Positions 44,631-55,189 of a stretch of 64,000 nt of DNA are shown here, one piece after another. The DNA is from Anthonomus grandis grandis (Eukaryota; Arthropoda; Insecta; Coleoptera; Curculionidae). A model generated the notes under the pieces. That model searched no databases. It was not told where the DNA came from and saw only the letters and a program-made list of their open reading frames with translations. Made by a program: the position numbers and the translations under genes. The stretch's first letter is position 1; each line of letters begins with the position of its first letter. The stretch lies in assembly GCF_022605725.1 (NCBI RefSeq), contig NC_065555.1:23298774-23362773 (forward strand), read 5' to 3'.

Positions 44631-47600
44631 TAGAAATTAATATTTCATCAAACAATTCACTCCCCTACGTAACACTAAAAAATCTAAACATTAAGCTTTT
44701 AATTGACACTGGCAGTAGCAAATCTATCTTAAAACCCACAATAGCAGAAAAATATTTCCCCCAATGTATATATAATAATAAAAACACTATCAAAACTGCC
44801 TTAGGTAGCCAACAAACTCTTTGTCAAGCTACATTACCTCTTTTTAAAGAATATAATATAAACGATGAAATAGATTGTATTTTATTTGACTTTCATGACT
44901 TTTATGACGGAATTATTGGTCTTTCTGACTTAAGAAAGGTAAATTTAAACATTGACCTTATTAATAAAGTCTTAGTAGGTCACTGTATTAGTATTCCGTT
45001 TTGTTATCGTCAACCAGATGATGTCAACTTTTCTTTATCAGTAAACCCACACGAGAAACTTGTAAAAAGGCTTCCAGTAAGCATTTACGAAGGTGACATA
45101 ATAATAAAACCTAGATTAATAAATGAACTTTTTATCCCACATATTTTATCTTATGCTGAGAACGGTTTTGCCCCTGTTGAACTTGAAAACCAGACGGACA
45201 AAACAATAGACATTGTTCTTACAAAACCGCTAACAGTAGAACCTTTTAATAGTGGTAATTATGAAATGTTTTCTTTTGATAATATTTTTAATAACAATAA
45301 ATCCACTAGTAACAGTACAAAGTGTAACATCAAGGACTTCATTAGAACTGACCACATGAATTCAGAAGAAAAAAAAGAAATTTTAAAGTTATGTCAAGAA
45401 TATTCAGACATTTTTCATAAACCGGGAGACAAATTAACATTTACATCACATGTTAAACACGAAATAAAAACAACGGACGAAATACCTATACATACCAAAT
45501 CCTATAGATATCCTTATATTCACAAAAATGAGGTTAGAAAACAAATAGCTGAAATGCTAGATAAAGAAATAATACGTCCATCATCAAGCCCATGGAGCTC
45601 TCCAATATGGATTGTGCCAAAGAAACTTGACGCTTCAAATAAACGAAAATGGAGACTAGTAATCGACTATCGGAAAATTAATGATAAAACAATCGATTAT
45701 AGATGGCCAATACCAAACATAAACGATATCTTAGATAAATTAGGACGGTCACAATACTTTACAACACTAGATCTCGCAAGTGGTTTCCATCAAATCGAAA
45801 TGGATGAAAATTCAATTCAAAAAACAGCCTTCACTGTAGAAGATGGTCATTTTGAATTCGTTCGTATGCCATTCGGACTAAAAAATGCACCAGCAACATT
45901 TCAACGTGCGATGGATGAAATCTTAAAGAAGCTACGTAAAATATGCATGGTTTATATTGATGATCTAATAATTTTTAGCACAAGCCTACAAGAACATATT
46001 CAAAATTTAAAACTTGTATTTGCCAAATTGCGAGAAGCGGGATTAAAAATTCAACTAGACAAAAGTGAATTTTTAAGAAAAGAAGTCGATTTCTTAGGAC
46101 ACGTAGTAACACCCGAAGGCATTAAACCAAACCCGAAAAAAATCGAAGCTATTCAGAAATTTCCTATCCCTAAAACTCAAAAACAAATAAAATCTTTCTT
46201 AGGAATTTTAGGCTACTATAGGAAATTTATTAAAAATTTTGCCAAACTAACCAAACCCATGACTCATTGCTTAAAGAAAAACGAAAGGGTAATTCACACT
46301 AAAGAATTCATAGATTGCTTCCAAAACTGTAAGAACATATTAACCTCCGAACCTGTTTTAGCTTACCCCAATTTTGAAAAACCTTTTGAACTTATTACAG
46401 ACGCGTCTAATTATGCTATAGGTGCTATTTTATCACAAGATGGACATCCTGTAAGCTATGCATCACGAACGCTAAACCCTGCGGAAATTAATTACTCCAC
46501 AATTGAAAAAGAGTTACTCGCAGTAGTTTGGGGAAGCAAATACTTCAGACCTTATCTATTTGGCAACAAATTTACAGTCATAACAGACCACAAACCGCTA
46601 CAATGGATATTTTCTTTAAAAGAACCAAATAGTCGCTTAGTACGATGGCGCCTTAAACTTGAAGAATATGATTATTTCATTAAGTATAAAAAAGGCAAAT
46701 CAAATACTGCAGCAGATTTTCTCTCTAGAAACCCCGTTGACCTAAATGCTGTAGAGACAGCCTCAATTGATAATAATCCAGGTGATATTGACGAAATTAT
46801 CGATGAACTTTTACAACACTCAGAAAAACTTCCAGACCTAGATCCAGAAACTTTAGACGAAATTCTAGGAATGCAGAAACCAAAAATAAACATAATATCT
46901 GATTTTACTATTTCAAAAAGACCCATTCCAAAATCATCAACTCCACTGGAAGAACAAGAGAATTCAGATGATCTCGAAACTGTGCACACATCATTAGAAA
47001 ACCCTATTTTTAATTTACCAATCTCAGAAAGGACACTCAATACCTATAAAAAACAAATAGTCATCACTGTAGGAGATATATTGAGCTTAACTTGTAAAGT
47101 AGAACAAATCTTTCAAAATACTCGATATTATGTAACATTCCCAAAAACAGAACCTATAAGAGACATTATTAAATTCTTGAAAAATTACATAAATCCCAAA
47201 AACCTTTATGCCTTGTTTTTCAGAAATGAAGAATTTAGCAAACTTTTCACAACAACCTTACAAAATTACTTTGTTAACACAGCCTATAAATTTGTACAAT
47301 GTTCAACAATGTTACAAGACATTGAAACGTCAGAAGAACAACAAATGAAACTCACTCTATATCACACCACAAAAACATATCATCGAGGCATAACCGAAAT
47401 GAAAAAAGCATTATGCCATAGATTTTATTGGCCTAGTATGATTATGGACATAGAAAGATACGTTAACTCATGTGATATTTGCCAAAAGAATAAATATGAC
47501 AGAGATCCCCCTGTAATCAAATTTAATTTAACACCGAGTACAACAAAACCGTTTGAACAAATTCACATCGACACCTTTAAAATAGATAATCATAATTTTC

Positions 47601-48268
47601 TTACTATCATCGACGCTTTTTCTCGCTATGCACAAGCTTACCATTTAAGTAGTGTTACAGGAACAGCTGTAATTGAAAACCTTTTAACATTTGTTACACA
47701 TCATGGCTTGCCACTTCAAATTACGTGTGACAGAGGAACAGAATTTAAAAATAAAGATCTTGAAGATTTCTGTTCTCTTTATAAAATCCAACTTCATTAC
47801 ACTACAGCGAAAAACAGCAACTCAAATTCACCTGTGGAACGCTTTCATTCCACTTTAATAGAACATTATCGTTGCCTTAAGGATTCAAATAAATTTACCC
47901 CAGAACAACTAGTAAAAAGAGCATTACTAGGATATAATAACTCCATACACAGTGTTACAAAGTTCACTCCATTTGAAATTATTAAAGGTCATATAAATAA
48001 TACTAATCCTTTTGACCTTAATGATCACATAATAATTTCTGATTACATACAGAATCATAAAGAAAACTGCAAAAAACTCTATGCAAGAATTTCTAATTCA
48101 AATCAAGAAATAAAAGAAAATATTATAAACAAACGGAATGACAAAAGAAATGACCCTCCTGAACATCATATTAATGAACCAGCGTACATTAAAACCAAAT
48201 TTCGTAGTAAAGCACTACCCAAATTTGTGAAAACAAACGTAAATGATCAAACACCTATAAAATTATAA
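44627..48268 (+). CDS. pol: Pol polyprotein (PR-RT-RNase H-IN)
   Basis: The frame runs without interruption to 48268, and translation is expected by -1 frameshift from gag. Numbering from the TTG at 44627, the aspartic protease has LLIDTGSSKS (Asp 27). RT has YPYIHKNEVR, WRLVIDYRKIND and the catalytic YIDD (443-446). RNase H has ITDASNYAIGA (first Asp about 592). A long acidic linker lies near 720-830. Integrase has an HHCC zinc domain (YHRG...CDICQKNK) and a D,D35E core with Asp 982, Asp 1035 and Glu 1071 by my count. All catalytic residues appear present. It copies RNA to DNA and inserts it. Confidence 0.93.
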   Translation: MIEINISSNNSLPYVTLKNLNIKLLIDTGSSKSILKPTIAEKYFPQCIYNNKNTIKTALGSQQTLCQATLPLFKEYNINDEIDCILFDFHDFYDGIIGLSDLRKVNLNIDLINKVLVGHCISIPFCYRQPDDVNFSLSVNPHEKLVKRLPVSIYEGDIIIKPRLINELFIPHILSYAENGFAPVELENQTDKTIDIVLTKPLTVEPFNSGNYEMFSFDNIFNNNKSTSNSTKCNIKDFIRTDHMNSEEKKEILKLCQEYSDIFHKPGDKLTFTSHVKHEIKTTDEIPIHTKSYRYPYIHKNEVRKQIAEMLDKEIIRPSSSPWSSPIWIVPKKLDASNKRKWRLVIDYRKINDKTIDYRWPIPNINDILDKLGRSQYFTTLDLASGFHQIEMDENSIQKTAFTVEDGHFEFVRMPFGLKNAPATFQRAMDEILKKLRKICMVYIDDLIIFSTSLQEHIQNLKLVFAKLREAGLKIQLDKSEFLRKEVDFLGHVVTPEGIKPNPKKIEAIQKFPIPKTQKQIKSFLGILGYYRKFIKNFAKLTKPMTHCLKKNERVIHTKEFIDCFQNCKNILTSEPVLAYPNFEKPFELITDASNYAIGAILSQDGHPVSYASRTLNPAEINYSTIEKELLAVVWGSKYFRPYLFGNKFTVITDHKPLQWIFSLKEPNSRLVRWRLKLEEYDYFIKYKKGKSNTAADFLSRNPVDLNAVETASIDNNPGDIDEIIDELLQHSEKLPDLDPETLDEILGMQKPKINIISDFTISKRPIPKSSTPLEEQENSDDLETVHTSLENPIFNLPISERTLNTYKKQIVITVGDILSLTCKVEQIFQNTRYYVTFPKTEPIRDIIKFLKNYINPKNLYALFFRNEEFSKLFTTTLQNYFVNTAYKFVQCSTMLQDIETSEEQQMKLTLYHTTKTYHRGITEMKKALCHRFYWPSMIMDIERYVNSCDICQKNKYDRDPPVIKFNLTPSTTKPFEQIHIDTFKIDNHNFLTIIDAFSRYAQAYHLSSVTGTAVIENLLTFVTHHGLPLQITCDRGTEFKNKDLEDFCSLYKIQLHYTTAKNSNSNSPVERFHSTLIEHYRCLKDSNKFTPEQLVKRALLGYNNSIHSVTKFTPFEIIKGHINNTNPFDLNDHIIISDYIQNHKENCKKLYARISNSNQEIKENIINKRNDKRNDPPEHHINEPAYIKTKFRSKALPKFVKTNVNDQTPIKL

Positions 48269-48319
48269 CTACAAAAGGTGTTTACCATAAAGGGTCTGCA
48301 AGAAAACCAAAATCTAAAC

Positions 48320-48345
48320 ATGTTGTTCCTTTGCAGGAACATGAC
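48320..48345 (+). promoter_or_regulatory. Likely env splice acceptor and start
   Basis: A pyrimidine-containing run, TTGTTCCTTTGCAG, ends in AG at 48335-48336. Five bases later comes the ATG at 48341, which begins a signal peptide. Errantivirus Env is made from a spliced subgenomic RNA, so this is the expected acceptor. The donor in the leader or gag was not assigned. Confidence 0.6.
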
Positions 48346-50053
48346 GACCTTAACAAAGACAATATTGACGTTGGGCCTTCTACTTCAGCTAATCAGCAGT
48401 GAAGATATCCAACTAACAACCATTAAGAATCCTATACTTCCTATTGAATTAGGACATGCACGAATTATATATAATAAACACGTATTTTTACACTATGTAG
48501 ATTTAGATATTATATATGTACAATTAGAAAAACTAGTTAGCTCCTTCAATATTTTAAGTTCTAACATATTACATAAAAACGATACTAACACACATATCTT
48601 ATCTTATCAAGGTCTAACAGAAAGTCTACTTTCTAGAACCGAATATTTAATAGATATAATTAAGAATAAAGTAAACAATCTTATCCCTCATAAAAGAGCT
48701 AAAAGAGGCCTTTTTAATATTGTAGGTAGCGCAGAAAAATGGTTATTCGGGACATTAGATTCTGAAGACGGAAAAAGATTTGATCAAGCTATCACAGCTT
48801 TACAACAAAATCAGAAAAACATTATTCAACATTTAAATGTTCAAATGTCATTATCAAAACATCTTATCGAACACTTCAACAAATCTCTTTCCATAATCGA
48901 ACAAAACCAAATAAAACTTCAAAAAGGAATTGAATTTGTCTGGGAAATTTTAAAAGACTCTTTAAAAGGTGCGCATGAATACTTTATGATCGAAGGATTG
49001 CTTTCCCAAATCAATTTGGATTGTCAAAACCTAATTAATTTTCTTGACAACCTAGAAGATGCCATTCTTTTTGCTAAATTGAACTCTTTACATAACTCTA
49101 TTATTTCTGTATCCGAGTTAAATGAAACATTAAACTACCTAAGAGCGAATTATGATCGAGACACTGTACCAAACTTTAAAAATATTCTTTCATTCTACCA
49201 ATTTATTGGAACACAAGTTTTATTCTCAAAGGATAGGATAATATTTTCAATTCAAATACCCTTATTAAAGCCTGAAACATATACCTTTCACCATATCTAT
49301 CTTACTCCTCAAAACCACACCATTATCATTCCTAAATACCCCTATGTGGCACAAACACAGAACAATATCCAATATGAAAAAGACTCTTGCCCCGAAATTG
49401 AAGGAATATTCTACTGTAAAGAAGTATTTCACGAAGAAGATAGTTGTATTGCCCAGCTTATGAAAAATCTACCTCCAACCTCTTGCCAGTTTAGTAATCT
49501 ACACCTGAAACAACCTCTAGTTGAGCAAATAACTAGAACTGAAGTCTTGGTGATTCCCGAACAAGAGGTCCAAGCCTTTACAAAATGTGGCTCAGATAAG
49601 TACCTGTCAATTAACGCACCAACTCTCATTACAATTCCACATCCTTGTGAAGTCTCTATTGGAACCAGAAAGTTTATCAACGATATTCATATAAATCAAG
49701 GAAAACCGTTAATTCTCCCAGAACTTCATCTTGACACCAACGCCCTACCGATGAAGTACCCAGCAATCAATATCAACACCGTAGATTTCAAGGAAGTCTA
49801 CCACCTAAAAGATTTCGCTAGTCAACTCACTCCAATCCAAGAAATCCATGAAGAATCTTCACCAACCTATATGATAATAAGCATTATAACTACATGCCTT
49901 GTCATCATACTTTTAATATTGCTCTACAGAAGCCAATTGTTTTCCTATGCCAGAACGCGGTGCCAGAAGAAGAAGCTACCTTCTGAAGACATCCAGTCCG
50001 AAACTGAGCTCCAAGATACCAAGCAAACTCATTCCATTATGTTTGCTTCTTAA
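48341..50053 (+). CDS. env: Envelope glycoprotein (baculovirus F-like)
   Basis: I chose the ATG at 48341, giving 570 residues. The frame is open from 48278, but that start would be a GTG and would mask the signal peptide. Residues 1-20 form a hydrophobic signal peptide. A furin-type site RAKR (119-122) is followed by GLFNIVGSAEKWLFG, the hallmark of baculovirus F and errantivirus Env proteins. An ectodomain with paired Cys residues follows. A transmembrane helix lies near 511-529 (MIISIITTCLVIILLILLY), with a tail of about 40 residues. It would mediate membrane fusion if particles leave the cell. No lesion was seen. Confidence 0.9.
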   Translation: MTTLTKTILTLGLLLQLISSEDIQLTTIKNPILPIELGHARIIYNKHVFLHYVDLDIIYVQLEKLVSSFNILSSNILHKNDTNTHILSYQGLTESLLSRTEYLIDIIKNKVNNLIPHKRAKRGLFNIVGSAEKWLFGTLDSEDGKRFDQAITALQQNQKNIIQHLNVQMSLSKHLIEHFNKSLSIIEQNQIKLQKGIEFVWEILKDSLKGAHEYFMIEGLLSQINLDCQNLINFLDNLEDAILFAKLNSLHNSIISVSELNETLNYLRANYDRDTVPNFKNILSFYQFIGTQVLFSKDRIIFSIQIPLLKPETYTFHHIYLTPQNHTIIIPKYPYVAQTQNNIQYEKDSCPEIEGIFYCKEVFHEEDSCIAQLMKNLPPTSCQFSNLHLKQPLVEQITRTEVLVIPEQEVQAFTKCGSDKYLSINAPTLITIPHPCEVSIGTRKFINDIHINQGKPLILPELHLDTNALPMKYPAININTVDFKEVYHLKDFASQLTPIQEIHEESSPTYMIISIITTCLVIILLILLYRSQLFSYARTRCQKKKLPSEDIQSETELQDTKQTHSIMFAS

Positions 50054-50062
50054 GGAGGGAGG
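50052..50062 (+). promoter_or_regulatory. Polypurine tract
   Basis: AAGGAGGGAGG directly precedes the 3' LTR and overlaps the env stop codon. It would prime plus-strand DNA synthesis. Confidence 0.9.
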
Positions 50063-50251
50063 AGTTACATAGTCACATAGTGCCTATCCAGCAGCGGCCC
50101 ACCTTTATGCCAGCTTAGCTCTTTTTAGTTTATAAATATAAGTTAATTCTAGTTTTAGTCATTCTTATTGTACCTAAGCTACTGTACTCTGTATCGTACT
50201 TTAATATATTTTGTTTTTAAAAACAATCTTTCGCCACACAAATCTATAATT
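50063..50251 (+). repeat. 3' LTR of the errantivirus-like element
   Basis: This LTR is identical to the 5' LTR and is followed by the CCAG target duplicate. Confidence 0.93.
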
Positions 50252-50255
50252 CCAG

Positions 50256-52337
50256 CGAATCGCGAAGGGTACAAAGACGTTGCCATATTTCACCTTTAAG
50301 CACCTTTCTATGCGTAATAATCAATTTTCCAACCTGTATCACCCTTCATAATATATGTTGTAAAACAGTATTATAAAAAGGCATTATATAGGTATGTATA
50401 CTTCTTTTTTGACTCATATGTCAGATATTTGGTGAATAGGGTTAAATATTATATGATTATTCCTGTGGAAGGGACAGCGTAAACGGTCGCATGAAATTTA
50501 TAAGAATATTCAACTCTAAAATCCAGACATATTTTGCTCCAATGGTTTTCTTTTGTGATTCCCAAATCGGTAATTTTAGGGACCCTACGAAATGTAAGTT
50601 GAAATATTTCATTATATTCAGCTCCGGGACAGATTCGGAATACGTGAGACATGCTCTGAAATCACGCTATAACAAAATGCATATATATATAGAAAATTTA
50701 TTACATTTAAAAACATTTCTGTAAGAGGGATTTTATGTAAATGGAATAAATAGTGTGTAGCAAGATAAGAGATATCATAAAGATGATAATATTTAATTTT
50801 ACTAAAAATATTATTATTCTTGATATTCTATTATTGATGTTGGATGTTATGTGTTCATAAAAGTAGTGTTTAATAAATTGACTATCAGAGCTAGACTGCG
50901 CTACCTGTAGTTTATTCTGTAGTTTTTACTGTAATTCATGTTGTATATGGATGGTAATAAATGGTTACTGATATATATTGTTTTTTTTATATAGCGCACT
51001 GGTGCAACAGTTTTCTGCAGCCAAACCACTCAAGGCTACGGAAATATACACCACTTAGATATAGGATATCTCATAAAAGAGCTGGTTTTTTCCAGAATCA
51101 TAGTTATGTGTATTTAATTTATAACTTTAGAGAGGACTTGCAATTCTTTTAAATGCTTGTTGTTTTTGCATGATTTGTAGTTTATTTGTTGAAATTATTA
51201 CTGTTTTCTTTTTACCATTTAGAATTACCATATTTATCCCACCATATTCTTTACCCGGGTTTTTAATTATCAACTAAGGCTTATATTTGTGTATAGGTGT
51301 TTCATGGCTAACCAAAATTTAGTTTTGGCCCTACGCACCGATTTATTAGTTTGCTCATATTATTGTGCATTGTAGTATAATCCTGGGTAAATAGCTAAAT
51401 GCCTGTTCTTAAAAATTTATGATAGAAAACCTAAAATGGATTTGGTTTAAGCTTTTAGAAAAGTTCATACTAATAGAGATTTTATAAAATATTTAAACCT
51501 TTTTCTAAAATATCTGCCCCTCTTGATGCTGGTAGGTTTCTGCAAAAATATGTATCAATAATTTGCTCATTAATTTCCAGTGAATAAGTAAAGATGAATA
51601 GCATATGAAGTAATGTTAAAGTAAAAGTGTTTTCTCGGTATTTTGAATGAAGTATAACATCGTTGTTCATATACATATATATGGCCCGGAAACAGTTTTT
51701 CCCTTTTACAAAACCTTTCAGTATTTTTCAATAATAAAATGTTATCAATCAATTATCAAGATTGTAAAAATAGGAAAATATACCTAATATATTTGGACGA
51801 AAATCATTGTGCCAAAAGATTGTAAAATTATAACTTTAAAACTGTGTATAATAACGAGTATTCATGTTTTATTATGTGCAAGAAATCATTAAAACATTAT
51901 TTTGAAAACTAAAACAACTTCAGCATATTCTTTTCATTTCTCTAACGATTATACATTACAGTATTCAATCAATAGAAAATAAAGTTAAATGATTAAATCT
52001 CATCATCAGAAAATGCGAAGTAAAGTGTATTTCCAATTTGCTAATGAACTTAATTTCAAAGCCTGCGGAGTTATCCTATAAATAAATATTGTTAACACAT
52101 AATTAGTTTGTATCTATAGATCACCTTAATCTGAAGCTGATATGATTTTCGCAAATTTTGAGCTTTTTTAACATTGACTGGTTGGTTGGGAACAATGTAA
52201 CATTTTAATTTTATTAAGCAATAATTAATAAACAACTTCTTATATTGACTATTTTTGTACAGATATGGTGTGCGTTACTTATAGTATTTTACATACAATA
52301 TGGGCTTTCAGATCAGCCAGCTTTTGAATGCTTTTTA
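50256..52337. other. Non-coding stretch, nothing recognised
   Basis: AT-rich flanking DNA beyond the retroelement. Short frames have no recognisable family. Confidence 0.45.
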
Positions 52338-52990
52338 TACAGGGTTGTGATTGCAATAACGGGTAAATTCAATAAAAGAAGGGGGGTAATTTTTTCTTCG
52401 GCCACGTTGATTTTATTTTTTGAATCGGACATATGTTGACATTGAATGTAAATATACAGGGAGTAAAAAAAGAGTGCAGTTTTTTTCGGAAATGGAACCG
52501 TCCCGAAATTTTTGCATTTTCGGGAAAATAGTGGACATATTTTATAAATAATATCCAATAGCTATCTTCAACTGTTCTCGAAACAATTACGTTTAAATAA
52601 TTATTATAATACTTTTTTGCAACATAAGTTGATAAATTATATGAAATGCTGTGAATAAATTTTATGAAATGCTGGAAATGCTCGCCATTAACAGCATTTT
52701 AAATTCAGAGGCTTGTTAGAAGATCCGTAAACAATGTTTTCCCAAACCAGTGGATTGACAGAAGATCAATAGAGTGGTCACCTAGGTCATCGGACCATAA
52801 TTCCTTGACTCTTTTCTTTAGGGTTATGTCAAAAATGAAGGTCCAAAGTTAATCCACACACTCTTGATATCCTCATAGATCGCATTTGTCATGTAATTAC
52901 AAATATTTCTCCAGACACTGCTGAAAATATAAAACAAGAATTTATCGATCGTCTGGGGTACTGAAGAGCTGTTAATGGCTGCCACTTTCA
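52338..52990 (+). pseudogene. Decayed mariner with C-terminal transposase remnant
   Basis: TATACAGGG phrases at 52337 and 52456 resemble mariner ends. From about 52700 a fragment around the third catalytic box can be read with several stops. Downstream it gives LIDRICHVITNISPDTAENI then KQEFIDRLGYCRAVNG, close to mariner C-termini. No catalytic part is intact. Confidence 0.55.
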
Positions 52991-53176
52991 ACATTCGATA
53001 AAATAAATTTTGAGAATGTGGACTGTAATTTAGTGTTATTATTATTATTTATATGTAGTTACTTCCTGAGTAGTTAAAGATAGGTATAAGACATTATACA
53101 TAAGAAATATCCTGAATTTTTCGGACTGAAGGTCAGCAATTGTTTTTGAAATTTTGTCGTTTTAAACAGGATAAAT

Positions 53177-53343
53177 ATAAGCGACAGGTGCAACCAACCT
53201 GAATTTATAACTGGATTGATAGATATTTATAGAAATCACCCGTGTTTATGGAAAATAAAATCAAAACATTATTCCAACCGACAAATGCGGGAACAAGCAT
53301 ATTCTGCATTGTTGCAGTATTATAAAACTGTCGATGAAAAAAT
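53177..53343 (+). pseudogene. Harbinger element 1: MADF-domain exon, truncated
   Basis: Plus-strand reading gives a MADF domain: QPEFITGLIDIYRNHPCLWK, then SKHYSNRQMREQAYSALLQYYK. The expected start codon is ATA (53177-53179) where relatives have ATG. The exon is cut at about 53335-53343, where the sequence changes into the antisense end of the transposase exon. That removes the rest of this exon and its splice donor. Confidence 0.75.
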
Positions 53344-53344
53344 T

Positions 53345-53671
53345 CATATTTTCTTTGGTAGTTTCATTGCTTGATATGTTAAGTTTTCCATTTATTAATC
53401 TATTGTGAAATGTTGTGGTCTCAAAAACGCCTCCGTCGGATACTCTTCCATTACATCCAACACTGACGTAAGTAAATTCGTACTCGGCGTTAACCATTGC
53501 CATTAAAACGACACTGTCATAACCTTTATAGTTATAAAAGTATGATCCACTATTACATGGCTTGACAATTCTAATATGCTTCCCATCTATGGCACCTCCA
53601 CAGTTGGGAAAATTCCATCTACTCTCAAAGTTTCTTGCTATATCTTGCCATTCCTCACGGGTTTTGGGAAA
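53345..53671 (-). pseudogene. Harbinger element 1: transposase exon 2, truncated
   Basis: A 3' splice site on the minus strand (TTTTTTTTAG) opens FPKTREEWQDIARNF. The DDE domain follows: NCGGAIDGKHIRIV with the first Asp, YNYKGYDSVVLMAMVNAEY, and GRVSDGGVF with the second Asp. It ends at TKENMNFF, where GDEAFAL should follow. The third catalytic residue and the C-terminus are deleted. HARBI1-like nucleases of PIF/Harbinger elements have this motif order. Confidence 0.8.
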
Positions 53672-53777
53672 CTAAAAAAAAATCTGCTATGAAAATACCT
53701 AAATTTCGTTTCTAAGTTTACCATTATTCTAGATAAAAATATACTCGTATTTTACAAATCTTGCTTTATTTTTTTAG

Positions 53778-54410
53778 GCCGAACATATTAACGAAGAAAT
53801 TTCGAGTCTCAGAAGTATTGGTATTGACGAATCTGAAGATACGAATACCGTACCAACGCCACTAACGTCCCCTCAACCGGCTGTTTTGGCAAGTAATAGC
53901 AGATGTTCCTCAAGAACCTCTACAAGTTCAGCTAAACGTTCTGCACCAAAGAGAAAGTTAACAGAGCAACATGACATGATTGAAAAAGTTTGCAGCACAA
54001 TTTTAAGAAATGACATAGCAGATGAGTTTCATGTAATAAGAGAAAATATAGCTTACAAACTGCGAAGGATTAATGAAGAACAAAGATTTTATGCCGAACA
54101 AATATTAAACAAAGTTCTGTTTTATGCAATCCAGAATAAATTGACTCTCGACTCAGACGTTGTAGTGAACAAACCTGTTTTCAGCTATCAAACAATCCAG
54201 ATGCCAGTCTCAAATGAGTCTCATTATCAGCAGAATTCAAATGTTATCCAACACCAACAGTCATATCAATTTTCAAAGCCACTCCACACAGTCACAAATA
54301 ACACACCTTTTTCGCACTCAAATGTTGCTTTTTCTGACCAACAACCTACAGTTTTGTCATCTGCTGGCCAAATTAAAGAAGAGTTGTCAGATTTAATTAT
54401 TTTAAAATAA
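53778..54410 (+). pseudogene. Harbinger element 1: MADF gene, last exon
   Basis: A splice acceptor TTATTTTTTTAG at 53766-53777 opens an exon that is open for 210 codons to a TAA at 54408-54410. It has a Ser/Thr-rich and basic stretch (SSRTSTSSAKRSAPKRK). Next comes a helical BESS-like segment (ADEFHVIRENIAYKLRRINE, then QRFYAEQILNKVLF), and a Gln/Ser-rich tail. It corresponds to the last exon of the MADF gene in the second Harbinger element. It lies inside the transposase intron on the opposite strand. The exon itself is intact; the gene is not, because exon 1 is truncated. Confidence 0.75.
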
Positions 54411-54522
54411 TAAAAATGTTTTTATTAAATAAATTAATTTTAATAATAAATTTATTCACTTTGTAATCGTAAATTAGTTTCATAAGTTTCAATTACGAAT
54501 AAATAAATGTTTATTTTCTTAC

Positions 54523-54956
54523 CTTTAAATACTCTTTCTTTAAAACTTTGTAGATGCACTTGCATGTTTCAGGGATGATGACTCCTAGTGCCTGACGGGG
54601 AAATAAGTGTTGAAAATTTCAAATCCTCTAAGCTTCTTCCTGTTGCTAGGAACCGTAATGTTGCAATTAACCTTTCTTCTGCAGTAATCGCTCTCCTCAT
54701 TTTGGCATTTTTCTTTATAATGTCAGATTTAACGAGTCTTAATGGTGTTTTAAAAGTCTTATCATCCATACGGAGATAATTTTTTAAATCGTCTGAACTA
54801 GATTTTCGAAGTTTTTTAATAAGACATATGAGACAATTTTTCTCTCTCTAGAAGCCAATTTTTAACCCAGAATCGTTTTCGTTGTCTAGCTGGCTTTTCG
54901 ATTAACAGAAGTAATAATAAAATTGTTAATTTCTTCAGTTTTTTTGAATTAGCCAT
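54523..54956 (-). pseudogene. Harbinger element 1: transposase exon 1
   Basis: An ATG at 54956 starts MANSKKLKKL. KRFWVKNWLLEREKLSHMSY follows, then a frame break near 54825. The next frame has LKNYLRMDDKTF and the hallmark ERLIATLRFLATGRS (about 54685-54640). A second break near 54595 precedes LGVIIPETCKCIYKVLKKEY. The donor GTAAG lies at 54522-54518. The order and motifs match HARBI1-like transposase N-termini. Two frameshifts make it a pseudogene. Confidence 0.8.
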
Positions 54957-55189
54957 TTTGTTAAACGCAACGCTCATTCAATAAACTACGATCGACTGAG
55001 AGTGTGTGGACATGTTTGGGGTCGCCTGCAGGCAACGATCTCAAGGGCCAATTCTTTGGGTTTTGACCCGAAAGGCCGACTGAATAGTGTGTGGCCTCCC
55101 TCGGTCATTGCCTGCCGTTATGGCCGTCAGTCCATAGCCTGCAGGCGATCTCTTAGTGAATGGGTGCCTTTAGGCTAAGGTAAGATTTT

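Larger units (their letters stand above)
42619..50251 (+). mobile_element. Errantivirus-like LTR retroelement (gag-pol-env), apparently intact
   Basis: This 7633-bp element has two identical 189-bp LTRs that start AGTTACATAG and end TATAATT. CCAG is duplicated outside (42615-42618 and 50252-50255). It carries PBS, leader, gag, pol, env and PPT in the normal order, all in open frames. The LTR end type (AGT...AATT), the tRNA-Ser-like PBS and the baculovirus F-like Env place it with 17.6/297/gypsy-type errantiviruses (Ty3/gypsy group). The LTRs are shorter than those of the Drosophila members. Identical LTRs imply recent insertion. Confidence 0.93.

Noticed and set aside
46672..47040. 122-codon Ser-rich minus-strand frame
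   Set aside because: It is the antisense shadow of the acidic linker in pol.
48278..48340. GTG-initiated extension of env
   Set aside because: It would place 21 residues before the signal peptide, and a splice acceptor lies between it and the ATG.
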